Shown here piece after piece: positions 8,486 to 18,362 of a DNA stretch of 64,000 nt (position 1 is the stretch's first letter; every line of letters begins with the position of its first letter). Below the pieces are notes generated by a model that saw nothing but the letters and a program-made list of their open reading frames with translations, was not told the DNA's origin and did not search any database. The translations under genes and the position numbers were made by a program. This DNA is from Nocardia miyunensis NBRC 108239 (GTDB lineage: Bacteria; Actinomycetota; Actinomycetes; Mycobacteriales; Mycobacteriaceae): positions 62,001 through 126,000 of the forward strand of contig NZ_BDBQ01000037.1 of the NCBI RefSeq assembly GCF_001613065.1. The letters are read 5' to 3'.

Positions 8486-10225
8486 ATGCGACGTGGCATC
8501 ACCGGGCCTGTGTCCAGACTTCTGGTCGTGGCGGGAACCGTGGTCGCGGCCGCGTTGCCGGTTGCTCCCGGTGCGGCGAATCCGGTGGGTTCGGATCGCG
8601 TCGAGACGGCGGTGCGTATCGAATCCCCGGTCGCCTCGGTGCACGAATCGGTTGTGCGCGTGCGTATTCCGTTGCCCGAGTCGATCGGCCCGCATCCCGC
8701 GGCGTGTGACTGGTTGTCGTATCTGCGATATCGCGATGCGAAGGGGCCGTCCTCGTCCGCCGACGCGGATCGTGTTCTCATCGCCCAGCCCGGAATTCTG
8801 GAGGGAGCCGGGGCATTCGACAGCGTCGCCCGCAATACCGTTGCCGTGGCGGCCCGCAGCGGTCGGCACATCGAGTTCTGGGCGTTGGATCGGCGGTCCA
8901 ACTGTCTCGACGATCACACCGGCGTACGCGCGGGACTGGCCGCGCGCAGTTACGACGTCGCGGTCGACTACTACTATCACCGTCGCCCCGTGGACGGGCA
9001 CACCTTCGCGGGCTTCCTGGGTAACGACCGGGTGGGGTGGCTGGCGAATGTCGGTATCGCGCAGACGATCACCGACGAGTACGACCTGCTGGTCCACGAA
9101 CTGCCCGATCCCGCACTGCGCCAGCGAAAAGTGTTGTGTGGCGGCCATTCCCTCGGCGGGGTGGTGACGGCGTTCTTCGCCGACGCGGACTTCGGCGGTA
9201 ATCCCGGCTACCGGCAGTGCGCGGGTTACTTCGCCCTGGACACCACGATCTCCCCGTCGCTGTCGGCGCTGTCCGGGATGCCGTCGCTGTCGGCGATCCT
9301 GCCCAGCGGCGGGCTCGACTACGAGGCGACCCAGGCCGCGCTGCGCTCGGGCGTTGCGCCGCGCACGCTCAACCTGCCGGTGCTCATCGGACCCGAAACC
9401 ATGACTCTGCTGGGCATCGTCGGCCTGGCCGCCGATGTGGATCCGGGCGGGCTGAGCCATCTGGCCGCGGCACTTCCGCTCACTCCGAATTTGGACACCA
9501 CGCTGCGATTCCTGTTCTCCCGGGACGCGGCCGCATTCGCCACGGGATCACCCTCGGTCCGGCAGTTCCGGCTCACGAACGCCGCGGTGCTGGGCGCGCT
9601 CATGGGCAATGCCTCCCAGCCGCTGGCGTTCCTGCAGACCAGTCCCGGATTCTTCGACGGAGGACCGGTGCGCGACAAGGACTTTCCGCTGCCGCAGGAC
9701 CTCGCGCACAATCCGGTGCCGGCCCCGCTCACCGGCGCGGCTCTCGGCCCGGACACCCTGGGGATCCCGGATCAACCGGACGGGCCGCTGTACACCTGGC
9801 GCAACTATGATCGGATCGGCGCGCCCGGTGCGACGATCTACCGGGATCGAGCCGGAAAGCCTTACGCCACACCGGCAACCGAGGTGACCGATATCGGCGA
9901 GCTGGCGCGCAGCCTGGCCGAGCAGCCGTTGCCGTTCACCGAGGACTATTTCCCGACGAAGCTGGCGACCGATCTGTTCCAGGCCGACGACCCGCAGATT
10001 TCCCGTCTGCTGGCACACCCCGACGGAATCACGGCGCATCCGACGATCAACCTCCTCGGCGGATCGGGTCTGGTGGTCCCCAACGGCGTGCCACGTTGGG
10101 GCCGGGTGGTCATCGCGCCGGGCTATCACCATCTGGATGTTCTCACCGCCGCCGCCGATCAGAACAACCACCAGCCCGAACCCATCTCCACCGCCCTCGC
10201 CGACTTCGCCACCGAGTTGCGGTAG
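8486..10225 (+). CDS. secreted alpha/beta hydrolase (esterase/lipase-like)
   Basis: Probably an exported esterase or lipase, 579 residues. A signal peptide is clear: MRRG, hydrophobic core LLVVAGTVVAAALPV, then a likely cleavage after PGAANP near residue 33. The nucleophile elbow is GGHSLGG with Ser222, preceded by a hydrophobic strand and followed by VVTAFFADADF, as in alpha/beta hydrolases. Family members of unknown substrate are frequent in Nocardia and mycobacteria. The C-terminal His is likely in the APGYHHLDVL segment. A GGAGAG ribosome binding site supports ATG 8486. It stands alone; the next gene is a thioesterase 219 bp further on. Confidence 0.8.
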   Translation: MRRGITGPVSRLLVVAGTVVAAALPVAPGAANPVGSDRVETAVRIESPVASVHESVVRVRIPLPESIGPHPAACDWLSYLRYRDAKGPSSSADADRVLIAQPGILEGAGAFDSVARNTVAVAARSGRHIEFWALDRRSNCLDDHTGVRAGLAARSYDVAVDYYYHRRPVDGHTFAGFLGNDRVGWLANVGIAQTITDEYDLLVHELPDPALRQRKVLCGGHSLGGVVTAFFADADFGGNPGYRQCAGYFALDTTISPSLSALSGMPSLSAILPSGGLDYEATQAALRSGVAPRTLNLPVLIGPETMTLLGIVGLAADVDPGGLSHLAAALPLTPNLDTTLRFLFSRDAAAFATGSPSVRQFRLTNAAVLGALMGNASQPLAFLQTSPGFFDGGPVRDKDFPLPQDLAHNPVPAPLTGAALGPDTLGIPDQPDGPLYTWRNYDRIGAPGATIYRDRAGKPYATPATEVTDIGELARSLAEQPLPFTEDYFPTKLATDLFQADDPQISRLLAHPDGITAHPTINLLGGSGLVVPNGVPRWGRVVIAPGYHHLDVLTAAADQNNHQPEPISTALADFATELR

Positions 10226-10444
10226 GGCCGGCGGTCCGAGCCTGCCGAGCGGGAGGGCTTGCGGTGCACGGATATCCGTCGACCGGTGTTCCGTGCGCCC
10301 CATGCTCGACCCGGCCGGTTATGCCGACGGCCGCTGGGCGCAAGCGCGACGCCCGCTGGGTGGGACTCCGGGACGCCCGCGACCGGTATGCACCGCTACT
10401 CTCCAGATCACGTCGCGACAGCCGGGAACGGCGCAGGAGATTCG

Positions 10445-11101
10445 ATGACCCACGATCCGAAAGTCCGTCCCATGGTGTCCGATTCGCCGGACGGCACCGT
10501 ACTGACCTCGATGCCCGGGCACACGCCGGTCGACCGCGCGACCGCGGCGGCGCGGCGGGTGGTCGACGCACTACTGCGCACCGACCGCGCGAACGCGAAT
10601 CTCGATCGGGTCGCGGAGGAGCTCGACAACATCGCGGACCATCTCGAACAGCACGCCCCGGCGGTTGCCGAACGCCTGGTCGACATGTGGCACGGCGAGG
10701 GCGTCACGCGTCACGACCCCGTCACCGGTCCGGAGAACGCCCTGGCCCCACCGCTCGTTCTCTCCGGACGCGCGGACGGATCGGTCGAAGGCGTTGTCTC
10801 CCTGACGATCCCGTATCAGGGACCGCCCGGCCACGTGCACGGGGGAGTGTCCGCTCAGTTGCTCGATCACACGCTCGGCGTCGCCAACGCGTGGTCCGGA
10901 CGCACGGGCGCGACAGCGCAGCTGAATGTCCGATATCACCGTCCCACACCGTTGTTCGTGCCGCTCATCGTGAGCGGCCGGATGGTTTCGCAGGACGGCC
11001 GCAAGGTCTGCTCCGCCGGTGAAATCCGCACGGCCGAGGGCGACCTGTGCGTGTCCGTAGATGCGTTGTTCATCGATAAGCCAGCCCTGAGACGGCGCTG
11101 A
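10445..11101 (+). CDS. PaaI-family hotdog thioesterase
   Basis: Predicted to hydrolyse an acyl-CoA thioester in the cytoplasm. The 218-residue protein has about 100 N-terminal residues of helical sequence, then a hotdog domain with GPPGHVHGGVSAQLLDHTLG, the PaaI/4HBT motif with the catalytic-region HGG and Asp. ATG 10445 is preceded by GGAGA at 10436-10440 and fits the family better than upstream starts, which would add uncharacteristic Arg/Pro-rich sequence. The substrate is unknown. The gene ends convergent to an aldehyde dehydrogenase, with a strong shared hairpin between. Confidence 0.85.
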   Translation: MTHDPKVRPMVSDSPDGTVLTSMPGHTPVDRATAAARRVVDALLRTDRANANLDRVAEELDNIADHLEQHAPAVAERLVDMWHGEGVTRHDPVTGPENALAPPLVLSGRADGSVEGVVSLTIPYQGPPGHVHGGVSAQLLDHTLGVANAWSGRTGATAQLNVRYHRPTPLFVPLIVSGRMVSQDGRKVCSAGEIRTAEGDLCVSVDALFIDKPALRRR

Positions 11102-11266
11102 AGTCGCGGGGCGGCAGGCAATTTCGAGATCGAACACGAAGGTCGTTCGATAGCCGGGCCGGACGGCCGCACGGCAATCGTCCCCGGACCGGGATCGGAT
11201 GCGAAATCAGGTGTGCGGCATCGGCGCGATCCTGCTGCGGCGCAACGGGGTCGGTGACTGAGGGCC

Positions 11267-11302
11267 GGTGAATCCGGTGCGGACATCTCCACCGGATTCA
11301 CC
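11267..11302. terminator. bidirectional hairpin between convergent genes
   Basis: GGTGAATCCGGTG at 11267-11279 pairs perfectly with CACCGGATTCACC at 11290-11302: a 13-bp stem with a 10-nt loop. It lies 12 bp beyond the minus-strand aldehyde dehydrogenase stop and downstream of the thioesterase. There is no strong T tract, as is common in actinobacteria. Confidence 0.7.
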
Positions 11303-11314
11303 CTCGATACGCGA

Positions 11315-12763
11315 TCAGTGCCCGATGTAGACGGACTTGAGGTTGAAATAGGCCTCGATGCCCTTGCGGCCGCGCTCGCCGCCCCAGCCCGACTGCTTGT
11401 GCCCGGAGATCGGCATCGACGGGTCGGAGGCGAGGGCGGAGTTCACCCAGATCTGGCCTGCGCGAAGCTCGTTCACCACGCGGTGGGCGCGGCCGAGGTT
11501 CTCGGTCCAGATGGATCCCGCCAGCCCGTAGTGCGTATCGTTGGCGGCGGCGATCACCTCGTCCTCGTCGTCGAAGGGGATGACCGAACCGACCGGCCCG
11601 AAGATCTCCTCCTGAATCAGGCGCATATCGGGCGTGGTGCCGGTGATGATCGTCGCCTCGTAGAAGTAGCCGCGGCGATCCAGCACCTTGCCGCCGGTGA
11701 CCACCTCCGCGCCTCCCGCGACTCCGTCGCTCACGATGCCGGACACGCGTTGGCGCTGCTTCTCGCTGATCAGCGGTCCCAGAACGGAATTGGGGTCGTC
11801 GCTGCCGCCCATCGGCAGCATCTTGGCGAACGCGGCCAAACCCTCCACGACCCGGTCGTAGATGCCGCGCTGGACGTAGATGCGCGAGGTGCACGAGCAG
11901 TTCTGCCCCGAACCGGCCAGCAGGCCCATGCCCGCACCCATGATCGCCTTGTCCAGATTGGCGTCGTCGAACATGATCAGCGGTGACTTGCCGCCGAGTT
12001 CGAGCGTGAGGCGCTTGAGGTTTCCGGCGGCCGCGTGCACGATCAGCCGCCCGACCTCGGTCGATCCGGTGAACGAGATCTTGTCGACGTCCGGATGCGC
12101 GGTGAGCGCCGCACCCGTGGTCTCCCCGTAGCCGGTCACGACGTTCAGCACCCCGTCGGGCAGACCCGCCTCGCGGAAGATCTCCTCCAGTTTCAGCGCG
12201 GTCAGCGGCGTCTCCTCGGCGGGCTTGAGGACGGCGCTGCATCCGGCCGCGAGGGCGGGGGCGACCTTGAGCATCGCGACGAAGAACGGCCCGTTCCAGG
12301 GGATGATGAGGCCGACGACGCCGACCGGCTCGTACTGGGTGAAGGTGTGGTAGGTCTCGTATTCGCCGAGCAGACCGTCGGACACGAGATTGGCCGACTC
12401 GCCGTGGATCTTGCCGACCCACCCGGCGTAGTACACCAGCATCTCGAGCGACACCTTGATGATGTGGCTCGCGGCCGTGGCGTTCATGCCGTTGTCGCGG
12501 GCCTCGAGCGCGGCGAGTTCGTCGATGCGGTCCCGGATGATGTTCGCCGCGCGGAACAGCACGTTCGCGCGGTGCGCGGCGGGCAGTTTGCGCCACACGC
12601 CCGATTCGAACGTCTCGCGTGCCCGAGCCACCGCCTCATCGACGGCCTTCTGGTCGGAATCGGGGACCTCCGCGATCAACTCCTCGGTGGACGGGTCGTA
12701 GACCGGAATGATTCCCGAGCTCGGGCTTTCGACCGCAGGTTCGACATCGATGGCGTTACTCAC
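11315..12763 (-). CDS. aldehyde dehydrogenase
   Basis: NAD(P)-dependent oxidation of an aldehyde to its acid; 482 residues, normal for the family. Visible motifs are the cofactor-binding IIPWNGPF, the FTGSTEVGR glycine loop, the general-base region TLELGGKSP and the nucleophile region SGQNCSCTSR, followed by EEIFGPVGSVIPF. GTG 12763 was chosen because an AAGGACAAGGGACA ribosome-binding stretch precedes it, and the extra residues from the upstream in-frame start are Ser/His/Arg-rich and unlike the family. It resembles broad-specificity or betaine-type enzymes; the substrate is not assignable. It is divergent from the 4Fe-4S protein gene. Confidence 0.93.
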   Translation of the reverse strand: MSNAIDVEPAVESPSSGIIPVYDPSTEELIAEVPDSDQKAVDEAVARARETFESGVWRKLPAAHRANVLFRAANIIRDRIDELAALEARDNGMNATAASHIIKVSLEMLVYYAGWVGKIHGESANLVSDGLLGEYETYHTFTQYEPVGVVGLIIPWNGPFFVAMLKVAPALAAGCSAVLKPAEETPLTALKLEEIFREAGLPDGVLNVVTGYGETTGAALTAHPDVDKISFTGSTEVGRLIVHAAAGNLKRLTLELGGKSPLIMFDDANLDKAIMGAGMGLLAGSGQNCSCTSRIYVQRGIYDRVVEGLAAFAKMLPMGGSDDPNSVLGPLISEKQRQRVSGIVSDGVAGGAEVVTGGKVLDRRGYFYEATIITGTTPDMRLIQEEIFGPVGSVIPFDDEDEVIAAANDTHYGLAGSIWTENLGRAHRVVNELRAGQIWVNSALASDPSMPISGHKQSGWGGERGRKGIEAYFNLKSVYIGH

Positions 12764-12980
12764 TGTCCCTTGTCCTTTCGCCGAGCCGCTCCGACATGTG
12801 CAAGCGCCTCTCCGTGTATGCGAATGCGACGAGAATATCACTCTCGTCAACGGATAATCACAATTACGTCAGGCAAGAGCGATGATCTACCCCGGCTTGG
12901 GGCGATGAGTTTTCCCGCGCTGCGGTGTCTACCTCCTCGAGGCCGTGACGGTCTCGAGGAGACAGGCGAGGAGAGCCCCG

Positions 12981-14084
12981 ATGGTGATGGATTCCGAACC
13001 CACGAGACCGCGGCGATTGGCAGAGCATCCGACCGTCAGGCGGATGGCAGAACGGGACAGAACGAGGCCCGATCCCGTGCTGGCCGCCTCGCGGCTGCGC
13101 GAGATCTGCCTCGAGGCGGGCGCGGACGATGTGGGCTTCGTCCCGGTGGACGATCCGCGAGTGGCCGCCGAATTGCCGCATGCGCGCGGAATTCTTCCCG
13201 CTGCAAGGACTTTCGTCTCGTTCTGCGTGCGGATGAACCGTGACAATCTGCGCAGTCCGATGCGCAGCCTGGCCAACACCGAGTTCAATCACGCCGACGA
13301 CGAGACCAACGAGGTGTCCCGCCGGATCACCCGGGCGCTACAGGATGCCGGGTACCGCGCAGTGTATCCCGCGCCGGGGTACCCGATGGAGGTCGATCAG
13401 TTCCCGGGACGCATCTGGGTCATCGCGCACAAGGTGGTGGCCGAGGCCGCCGGGCTGGGCGTCATGGGTATACACCGCAACGTGATTCACCCGAGGTTCG
13501 GCAACTTCATCCTGCTCGGCACCGTGGTCACCGATGCGGTGGTCGACGAGCGGAGCGCCGCGCTGGAATTCAATCCCTGCCTCGAGTGCAAGCTGTGCGT
13601 GTCCGCGTGTCCGGTCGGCGCGATCGCCGAGGACGGCGGCTTCGATTTCCAGGCGTGCTACACCCATAATTATCGCGAGTTCATGGGCGGCTTCACCGAT
13701 TGGGCGGAGACCATCGCGGACAGTGCGGACCGCGAGGAGTACCGCGAGCGGGTGGCCACGGGCGAATCGTTCTCGATGTGGCAGAGCCTGTCGTTCAAAC
13801 CCAATTACAAGGCCGGTTACTGCATGGCGGTGTGCCCCGCGGGAGAGGACGTCATCGGAGCCTTCCTGGAAAATCGGCGAGAACATCTCGACGAGGTCGT
13901 GCGCCCGTTGCAGAACAAGGCCGAACCGGTCTACGTGCTGTCCGGGTCGGCCGCCGAAGAGCATGTCACGCGCCGGTTTCCGCACAAGGTCGCGAAGCCG
14001 GTCACCAACGGCTTCCCGGACGAGGTCAACGTCCTGCTCGATCAGATCGGCCCCCGTCCGCGCCCGCGCGACCCGTCGGCGTGA
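12981..14084 (+). CDS. 4Fe-4S binding oxidoreductase, QueG/reductive-dehalogenase-like ferredoxin domain
   Basis: A 367-residue protein with a ferredoxin-like cluster motif CLECKLCVSACP and a second CMAVCP Cys set, consistent with one or two 4Fe-4S clusters. The N-terminal 200 residues (LREICLEAGADDVGFVP ... FVSFCVRMN) match the region that precedes the clusters in epoxyqueuosine-reductase and reductive-dehalogenase-type proteins. No obvious substrate can be given. ATG 12981 follows GGCGAGGAGAG; GTG 12945 in the same frame lacks a comparable site. It lies divergent from the aldehyde dehydrogenase and convergent with dhaL. Confidence 0.78.
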   Translation: MVMDSEPTRPRRLAEHPTVRRMAERDRTRPDPVLAASRLREICLEAGADDVGFVPVDDPRVAAELPHARGILPAARTFVSFCVRMNRDNLRSPMRSLANTEFNHADDETNEVSRRITRALQDAGYRAVYPAPGYPMEVDQFPGRIWVIAHKVVAEAAGLGVMGIHRNVIHPRFGNFILLGTVVTDAVVDERSAALEFNPCLECKLCVSACPVGAIAEDGGFDFQACYTHNYREFMGGFTDWAETIADSADREEYRERVATGESFSMWQSLSFKPNYKAGYCMAVCPAGEDVIGAFLENRREHLDEVVRPLQNKAEPVYVLSGSAAEEHVTRRFPHKVAKPVTNGFPDEVNVLLDQIGPRPRPRDPSA

Positions 14085-14154
14085 TCGCTCCGCATCAGCG
14101 GGCGCATCGAGTCCCGCGCCACCACAGCCGAACTGGCGCGGGAGCGCGGCGAGC

Positions 14155-14766
14155 TCAGTCCAGCTCGGATGCGCCGAAGAGCAGTCCGATGGTGACCGCG
14201 CCCGGGTCCGGGACGCCGATCGCGTGGTCGCCGACATAGCTGGCCCGGCCTCGGCGGGCGCGGATGTCCCTGGTGCCGCGGGCACCGTCGACGGCGGCGG
14301 TCGCGGCGGCCTGGAATGCCTCGTCCACTCCGGTGTCGGAGGGGAGAGATCGGAGTGCGTCGACGGCGGGGGAGAGGGCATCGACAAGGGTCTTGTCGCC
14401 GACCTGGGCCTCGCCGACCCGCTGGATGGCGGCCAGACCTTCGGCCGCGCCCTCGGCCAGGGCGGCGGGGGTCAGAGTGTCGCCCACGGCCCTGCTCAGA
14501 GCCTGGAACAGCAGGCCGAACAGCGGGCCGCTGGTACCACCCACCCGGTCAAGGAATACGGTCGCGGTCGTGGCCAGAACCTCACTCGCGGAGGCGGTTT
14601 CGGGCAGGACGGCGAGTTCGGTGCGGACCAGCGCGACCGCGCCGGCGATGTTGTCGCCGAAATCGCCGTCGCCCGCGGCCCGGTCGTAGGCGGTCAGCTG
14701 GGGTTCGGCGGCGGTGACCCGGTCGGCGAAGCCGAGGATCCAGTGGCGGGCGGTGGTTTCGGTCAT
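14155..14766 (-). CDS. dhaL: dihydroxyacetone kinase subunit DhaL (nucleotide-binding)
   Basis: Provides the ADP/ATP-Mg site of the dihydroxyacetone kinase complex, 203 residues. DRAAGDGDFGDNI carries the Asp residues that hold the Mg-nucleotide in the family, and VGGTSGPLFGLLFQ is the second conserved block. It follows dhaK with an ATGA overlap. In PTS-type systems a DhaM phosphocarrier completes the unit; none is encoded within this window, so either it lies elsewhere or the kinase takes its phosphate differently. ATG 14766 was chosen over upstream starts because of the overlap and family length. Confidence 0.92.
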   Translation of the reverse strand: MTETTARHWILGFADRVTAAEPQLTAYDRAAGDGDFGDNIAGAVALVRTELAVLPETASASEVLATTATVFLDRVGGTSGPLFGLLFQALSRAVGDTLTPAALAEGAAEGLAAIQRVGEAQVGDKTLVDALSPAVDALRSLPSDTGVDEAFQAAATAAVDGARGTRDIRARRGRASYVGDHAIGVPDPGAVTIGLLFGASELD

Positions 14767-15785
14767 CGTGCGTCCTCGCCGGTTCGGTCGGTGGCGGTCC
14801 AGGCGGCGGTGTGGGCCGGTGCGTCCCACAGCCGGGTCAGTTCGTCGTCGGTGCGGGTCAGCGACAAGGAGAAGCCGCGCATATCCAGTGCGGTCACCAG
14901 GGAACCGATCAGCTGACGCTCCAGCACGATGCCGTGTTGGTCGAGAATCGTTGCGAGACGGGCGAATACGCCGTACAGCTCCAGTGAGGTCGTCGCGCCG
15001 AGGCCGTTCACCAGTGCGATGACGCGAGAGCCCGAGGCCAGTCCCAGCGCCGAGACCACCGCGTCGGCCATATCGGTGACCAGTTCGTCGATCTCGGCGT
15101 CCGTGCGCACCCGTCCGGAACGTTCGCCGTGAATGCCGACGCCGTATTCGACTGCGTCGCTGGGCAGTTCGAATGCCGCACGGCCGGTGCCGGGCACGGT
15201 CTGCGCGGCGGAAGCCACCGCGATGCTGCGACTCGCGTCGACGACCCGCTTGCCCAGCCCGGCCAGATCGCTCAGGGAGCGCCCCTCGTCGGCGGCAGCG
15301 CCGAGCAGCTTCTCCACGATCACCGTCGCGCCGGTGCCGCGACGGCCCACGGCGATTTCCTCCGAGTCGGTCGCCACGTCATCGTCCACGAGGACGCGTT
15401 CGCAGGCGATGCCGTCGTGCTGGAGGCGCTCGGCGGCGATGCCGAAGTTGATCCGGTCCCCGGTGTAGTTCTTCACGATGTGCAGCACGCCATCGGATTT
15501 CGCGACCGCGCGCGATGCCTCGTAGACCTGCCGATTGTGCGGTGAGGCGAAAATCCTTCCGGGACAGGCGGCATCGAGCATGCCTCGGCCGACGAACCCG
15601 GCGTGCATCGGCTCGTGTCCCGATCCGCCGCCGGAGACCAGCCCGACCACGCGGCCGGGCGCGGGGTCCACGGCGCTCAGATAGCCCGGATCCGCGGTGT
15701 ACGAGACCGATCCGGCGTGCGCGCGGGCGAACCCGGCGAGCGCACGGTCGACCAGATCGTCTGGAGAATGGGCGAAGTAGCTCAT
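14763..15785 (-). CDS. dhaK: dihydroxyacetone kinase subunit DhaK (substrate-binding)
   Basis: Binds dihydroxyacetone (or a related triose/tetrose) covalently through a His hemiaminal and presents it to DhaL. The 340-residue protein shows LVSGGGSGHEPMHAGFVG near the N-terminus, VKNYTGDRINFGIA and VGIHGERSGR, which holds the substrate-binding His. This is the full family length. It is first of a two-gene operon (ATGA overlap with dhaL). No dedicated regulator is adjacent. Related DhaK proteins act on other C3-C4 ketoses, so substrate assignment is by family only. Confidence 0.94.
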   Translation of the reverse strand: MSYFAHSPDDLVDRALAGFARAHAGSVSYTADPGYLSAVDPAPGRVVGLVSGGGSGHEPMHAGFVGRGMLDAACPGRIFASPHNRQVYEASRAVAKSDGVLHIVKNYTGDRINFGIAAERLQHDGIACERVLVDDDVATDSEEIAVGRRGTGATVIVEKLLGAAADEGRSLSDLAGLGKRVVDASRSIAVASAAQTVPGTGRAAFELPSDAVEYGVGIHGERSGRVRTDAEIDELVTDMADAVVSALGLASGSRVIALVNGLGATTSLELYGVFARLATILDQHGIVLERQLIGSLVTALDMRGFSLSLTRTDDELTRLWDAPAHTAAWTATDRTGEDAR

Positions 15786-15825
15786 CGAGCGGCTCCTGCG
15801 GGAGGGGAAGGGTTCATCGACGAGG

Positions 15826-18035
15826 CTACGGTGCGACCGTGTCCGGTTCCTCGGAGCGTTCGGCCGCCGCGGCCAGCCGTTGCTCGAGGCGCTCGCCCTC
15901 GATATCCGGGTTCGGGACGTACTTGGCGAACCACTGTGGGTGATACCAGAATTGGCGGTGCGCGATGGCCATGACCGCGGGGACGAGCGTCAGCCGCACG
16001 ACGAAGGCGTCCAGCAGCACACCCACCGCGAAACCGAATCCGATCGCCTTGATCGTCGGATCCTTGTTGATCATGAAGGCGACGAAGATCGAGAACATGA
16101 TCAGCGCGGCGGCGGTCACCACGCGCGCGGAGTAGCCCGTGCCACGCTCGACGGCAAGGCGCGCGTCGCCGTTCTTGGTGAAGTCCTCCTTGATCCGGGA
16201 GACGACGAAAACCTCGTAGTCACTGGACAATCCGAAGATGATGCCGAGCATGATGATCGGCAGGAAGCTGACGATCTCGCTCGGCGCGATACCGAAAATG
16301 TGCTGCCCCCAACCCCATTGGAACAGCGCCACCTCCGCGCCGAACGCCGCGCCCACCGAGAGCAGGAAGCCGATGATCGACTTGATCGGCACCCAGATGG
16401 TGCGGAAGGCGAAGGTCAGCAGGATGAATGCCAGGCCGACCACCACGGCCAGGAAGACCGGCAGTGCCGCGGACAATTTCGCCGAGACGTCGATATTGGA
16501 CGCGGTCGTCCCGCCCACCAGAATCCGGGTGCCGGTGGAACCCTCGATCGTGCTGCGCTGGTCGCGAATCGAGTTCACCAGATCGGCCGTCTTCGGATCG
16601 TTCGGGCCGGATTTCGGCACGACCTGGATCGTGTCCAGAGCGCCGTTACTGGCTGCGGGAATGACGGTCTCGACATCGGCAGCTTGCTCAGGGCCTGCAT
16701 GATCGGTGTGACCTGGGCGGGATCGGTGACGTTGTCGACGACGACCAGCAGCGGCCCGTTGTACCCGGGCCCGAAATTCTCGGCGACGATGTCGTAGGCC
16801 CGCCGCTGGGTGTCCGAGGTCGGTTTGGACGAGCCACTGGGCAGGCCGAGATTCATCTGCGTCGCCGGTGCCGCGATCAGCGCGAGCAGGGCGATGCCGA
16901 GAATGAGAACCGGAATCCGCCACCGCACGACGAATCGCGCCCAGACCGCGCCCGCGGTGCGCTCGGGCCGCTCGACGGCCTGCCGGGCGATCGCCTCGGG
17001 ACGTCCCGGACGCAGCGGGGATTGCAGGAATTTCGCCACCGTCCATCCCGCGAAACCCAGCAGCGCGGGCAGCAGCGTGAGCGAGACGAGCAGGGCGACC
17101 AGAACCGCGGCCGCCGCCGCCAGACCCATCACCGTGAGGAACGGAATGCCCGCGACGGCCAGCCCGCACAGCGCGACGATGACCGTGATCCCGGCGAACA
17201 CCACCGAGCTGCCCGCGGTGCCGACCGCCAGCGGCACCGAATCCTCGACGCTCATATCCGTCATGAGGTTGTTGCGGTGGCGGGACAGGATGAACAGCGC
17301 GTAGTCGATGCCGCACGACAGGCCGAGCATGATGGCCACGGTGGTCGACGCCGAGGCGATGGTGACCACCGAGGCCAGCGCGGTGACTCCCATCAGCGTG
17401 ACCACGATCCCGACGATCGCGTTGAGGATCGGCAGGCCCGCGGCCACGAAGGCGCCGAAGGTGACCAGCAGGATCACGAACGCGATGATCATGCCGACGA
17501 TCTCGGGCACTTCGGACACCGAGATGAGCCATCCGGGGTAGGCGCTGCCGGAATACTCCACCTGCACACCGGAGTTCTGTGCCGGTTCGACCGCGCTGCG
17601 CACCGCGTCGAAGGTCGAGTCAGGCACGTCCGCCGGGGCCTGCGAGTACTGCACGGTCGCGATGGCCGCCTGCCCGCTCGGCGAGATCGTCTTGGTCTGG
17701 AAGGGGTCACCGACCGCGACGACGCCCGGAATCGCCCGCAGTTTCGTGATCATCTCACCGATCGAGGCCATGTTCCCGGCGTCGGTGATCTTCGCGTTGC
17801 CGTGCGTGGCCAGCACGATCTGTGTCTGCCCACCGGCGGCCGCGGGCATCTGCCGGGTCAGCAGCGTTGCCACATCATCGGATTCGGTGCCCGGAATGGT
17901 GAAGTTGTCGTTGGTCTTCCCGCCGCTCATCGTGCCGAGCACGATCATGGCCACCGCGAGCAGCAACCATAGGGCAAGCACCAGCCTGCGGTGGCTGAGG
18001 GACCATTTCGCCAAGCGATACAAATAGGTGGACAT
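15826..18035 (-). pseudogene. MMPL/RND family transporter, interrupted by a frameshift
   Basis: Two overlapping reading frames together encode one MMPL (mycobacterial membrane protein large) transporter. The N-terminal part starts at ATG 18035 (MSTYLYRLAKW) and includes the first helix, the first periplasmic loop and the first TM bundle. It reads as family sequence to ALSKLP near 16677, then turns into nonsense and stops at 16575. From the same point the next frame reads DVETVIPAASNG and continues through the second TM bundle (GIIFGLSSDYEVFVVSR) to 15826. One extra base at 16675-16680 would restore 736 residues, the expected length. MMPL proteins export lipids or drugs. Either the gene is broken or the sequence lacks one base. 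Confidence 0.88.
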
Positions 18036-18362
18036 CCAGCGGCCTTTCCCGTGGCAACGATCAGTCGAACCGGTGGCCTACTTCGCTCTTGCGTGGGTGC
18101 CGCGCCGGAATCGCTCGCCGTGCCAGCACAGCCCGCAATCTCGCAGCATACCGGCGGATGACGTCACTTCGGTGCACCTGCGGCGACGTTGCCTGGTCGC
18201 GAAATCGGGTGCATCCGCGGTCAGGTGCTTCCTGGCGGCGGATTCGATCGTCGCGGCGGCCTTCGTGCTGATCCGGATGTCGGGCTCGCGAGCGGGCGCC
18301 GGATCCCGGGTGTGCGAAGGGGTTACCGCCCGCCGCGGCGAGTTGCCTTCGGCGGCAACCGA
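18036..18362. other. intergenic region upstream of the MMPL gene
   Basis: No supported gene between the MMPL start and the TetR stop. Open frames here are out-of-frame continuations without recognisable products. It should contain the MMPL promoter, but I cannot point to clear -35/-10 hexamers. Confidence 0.4.
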
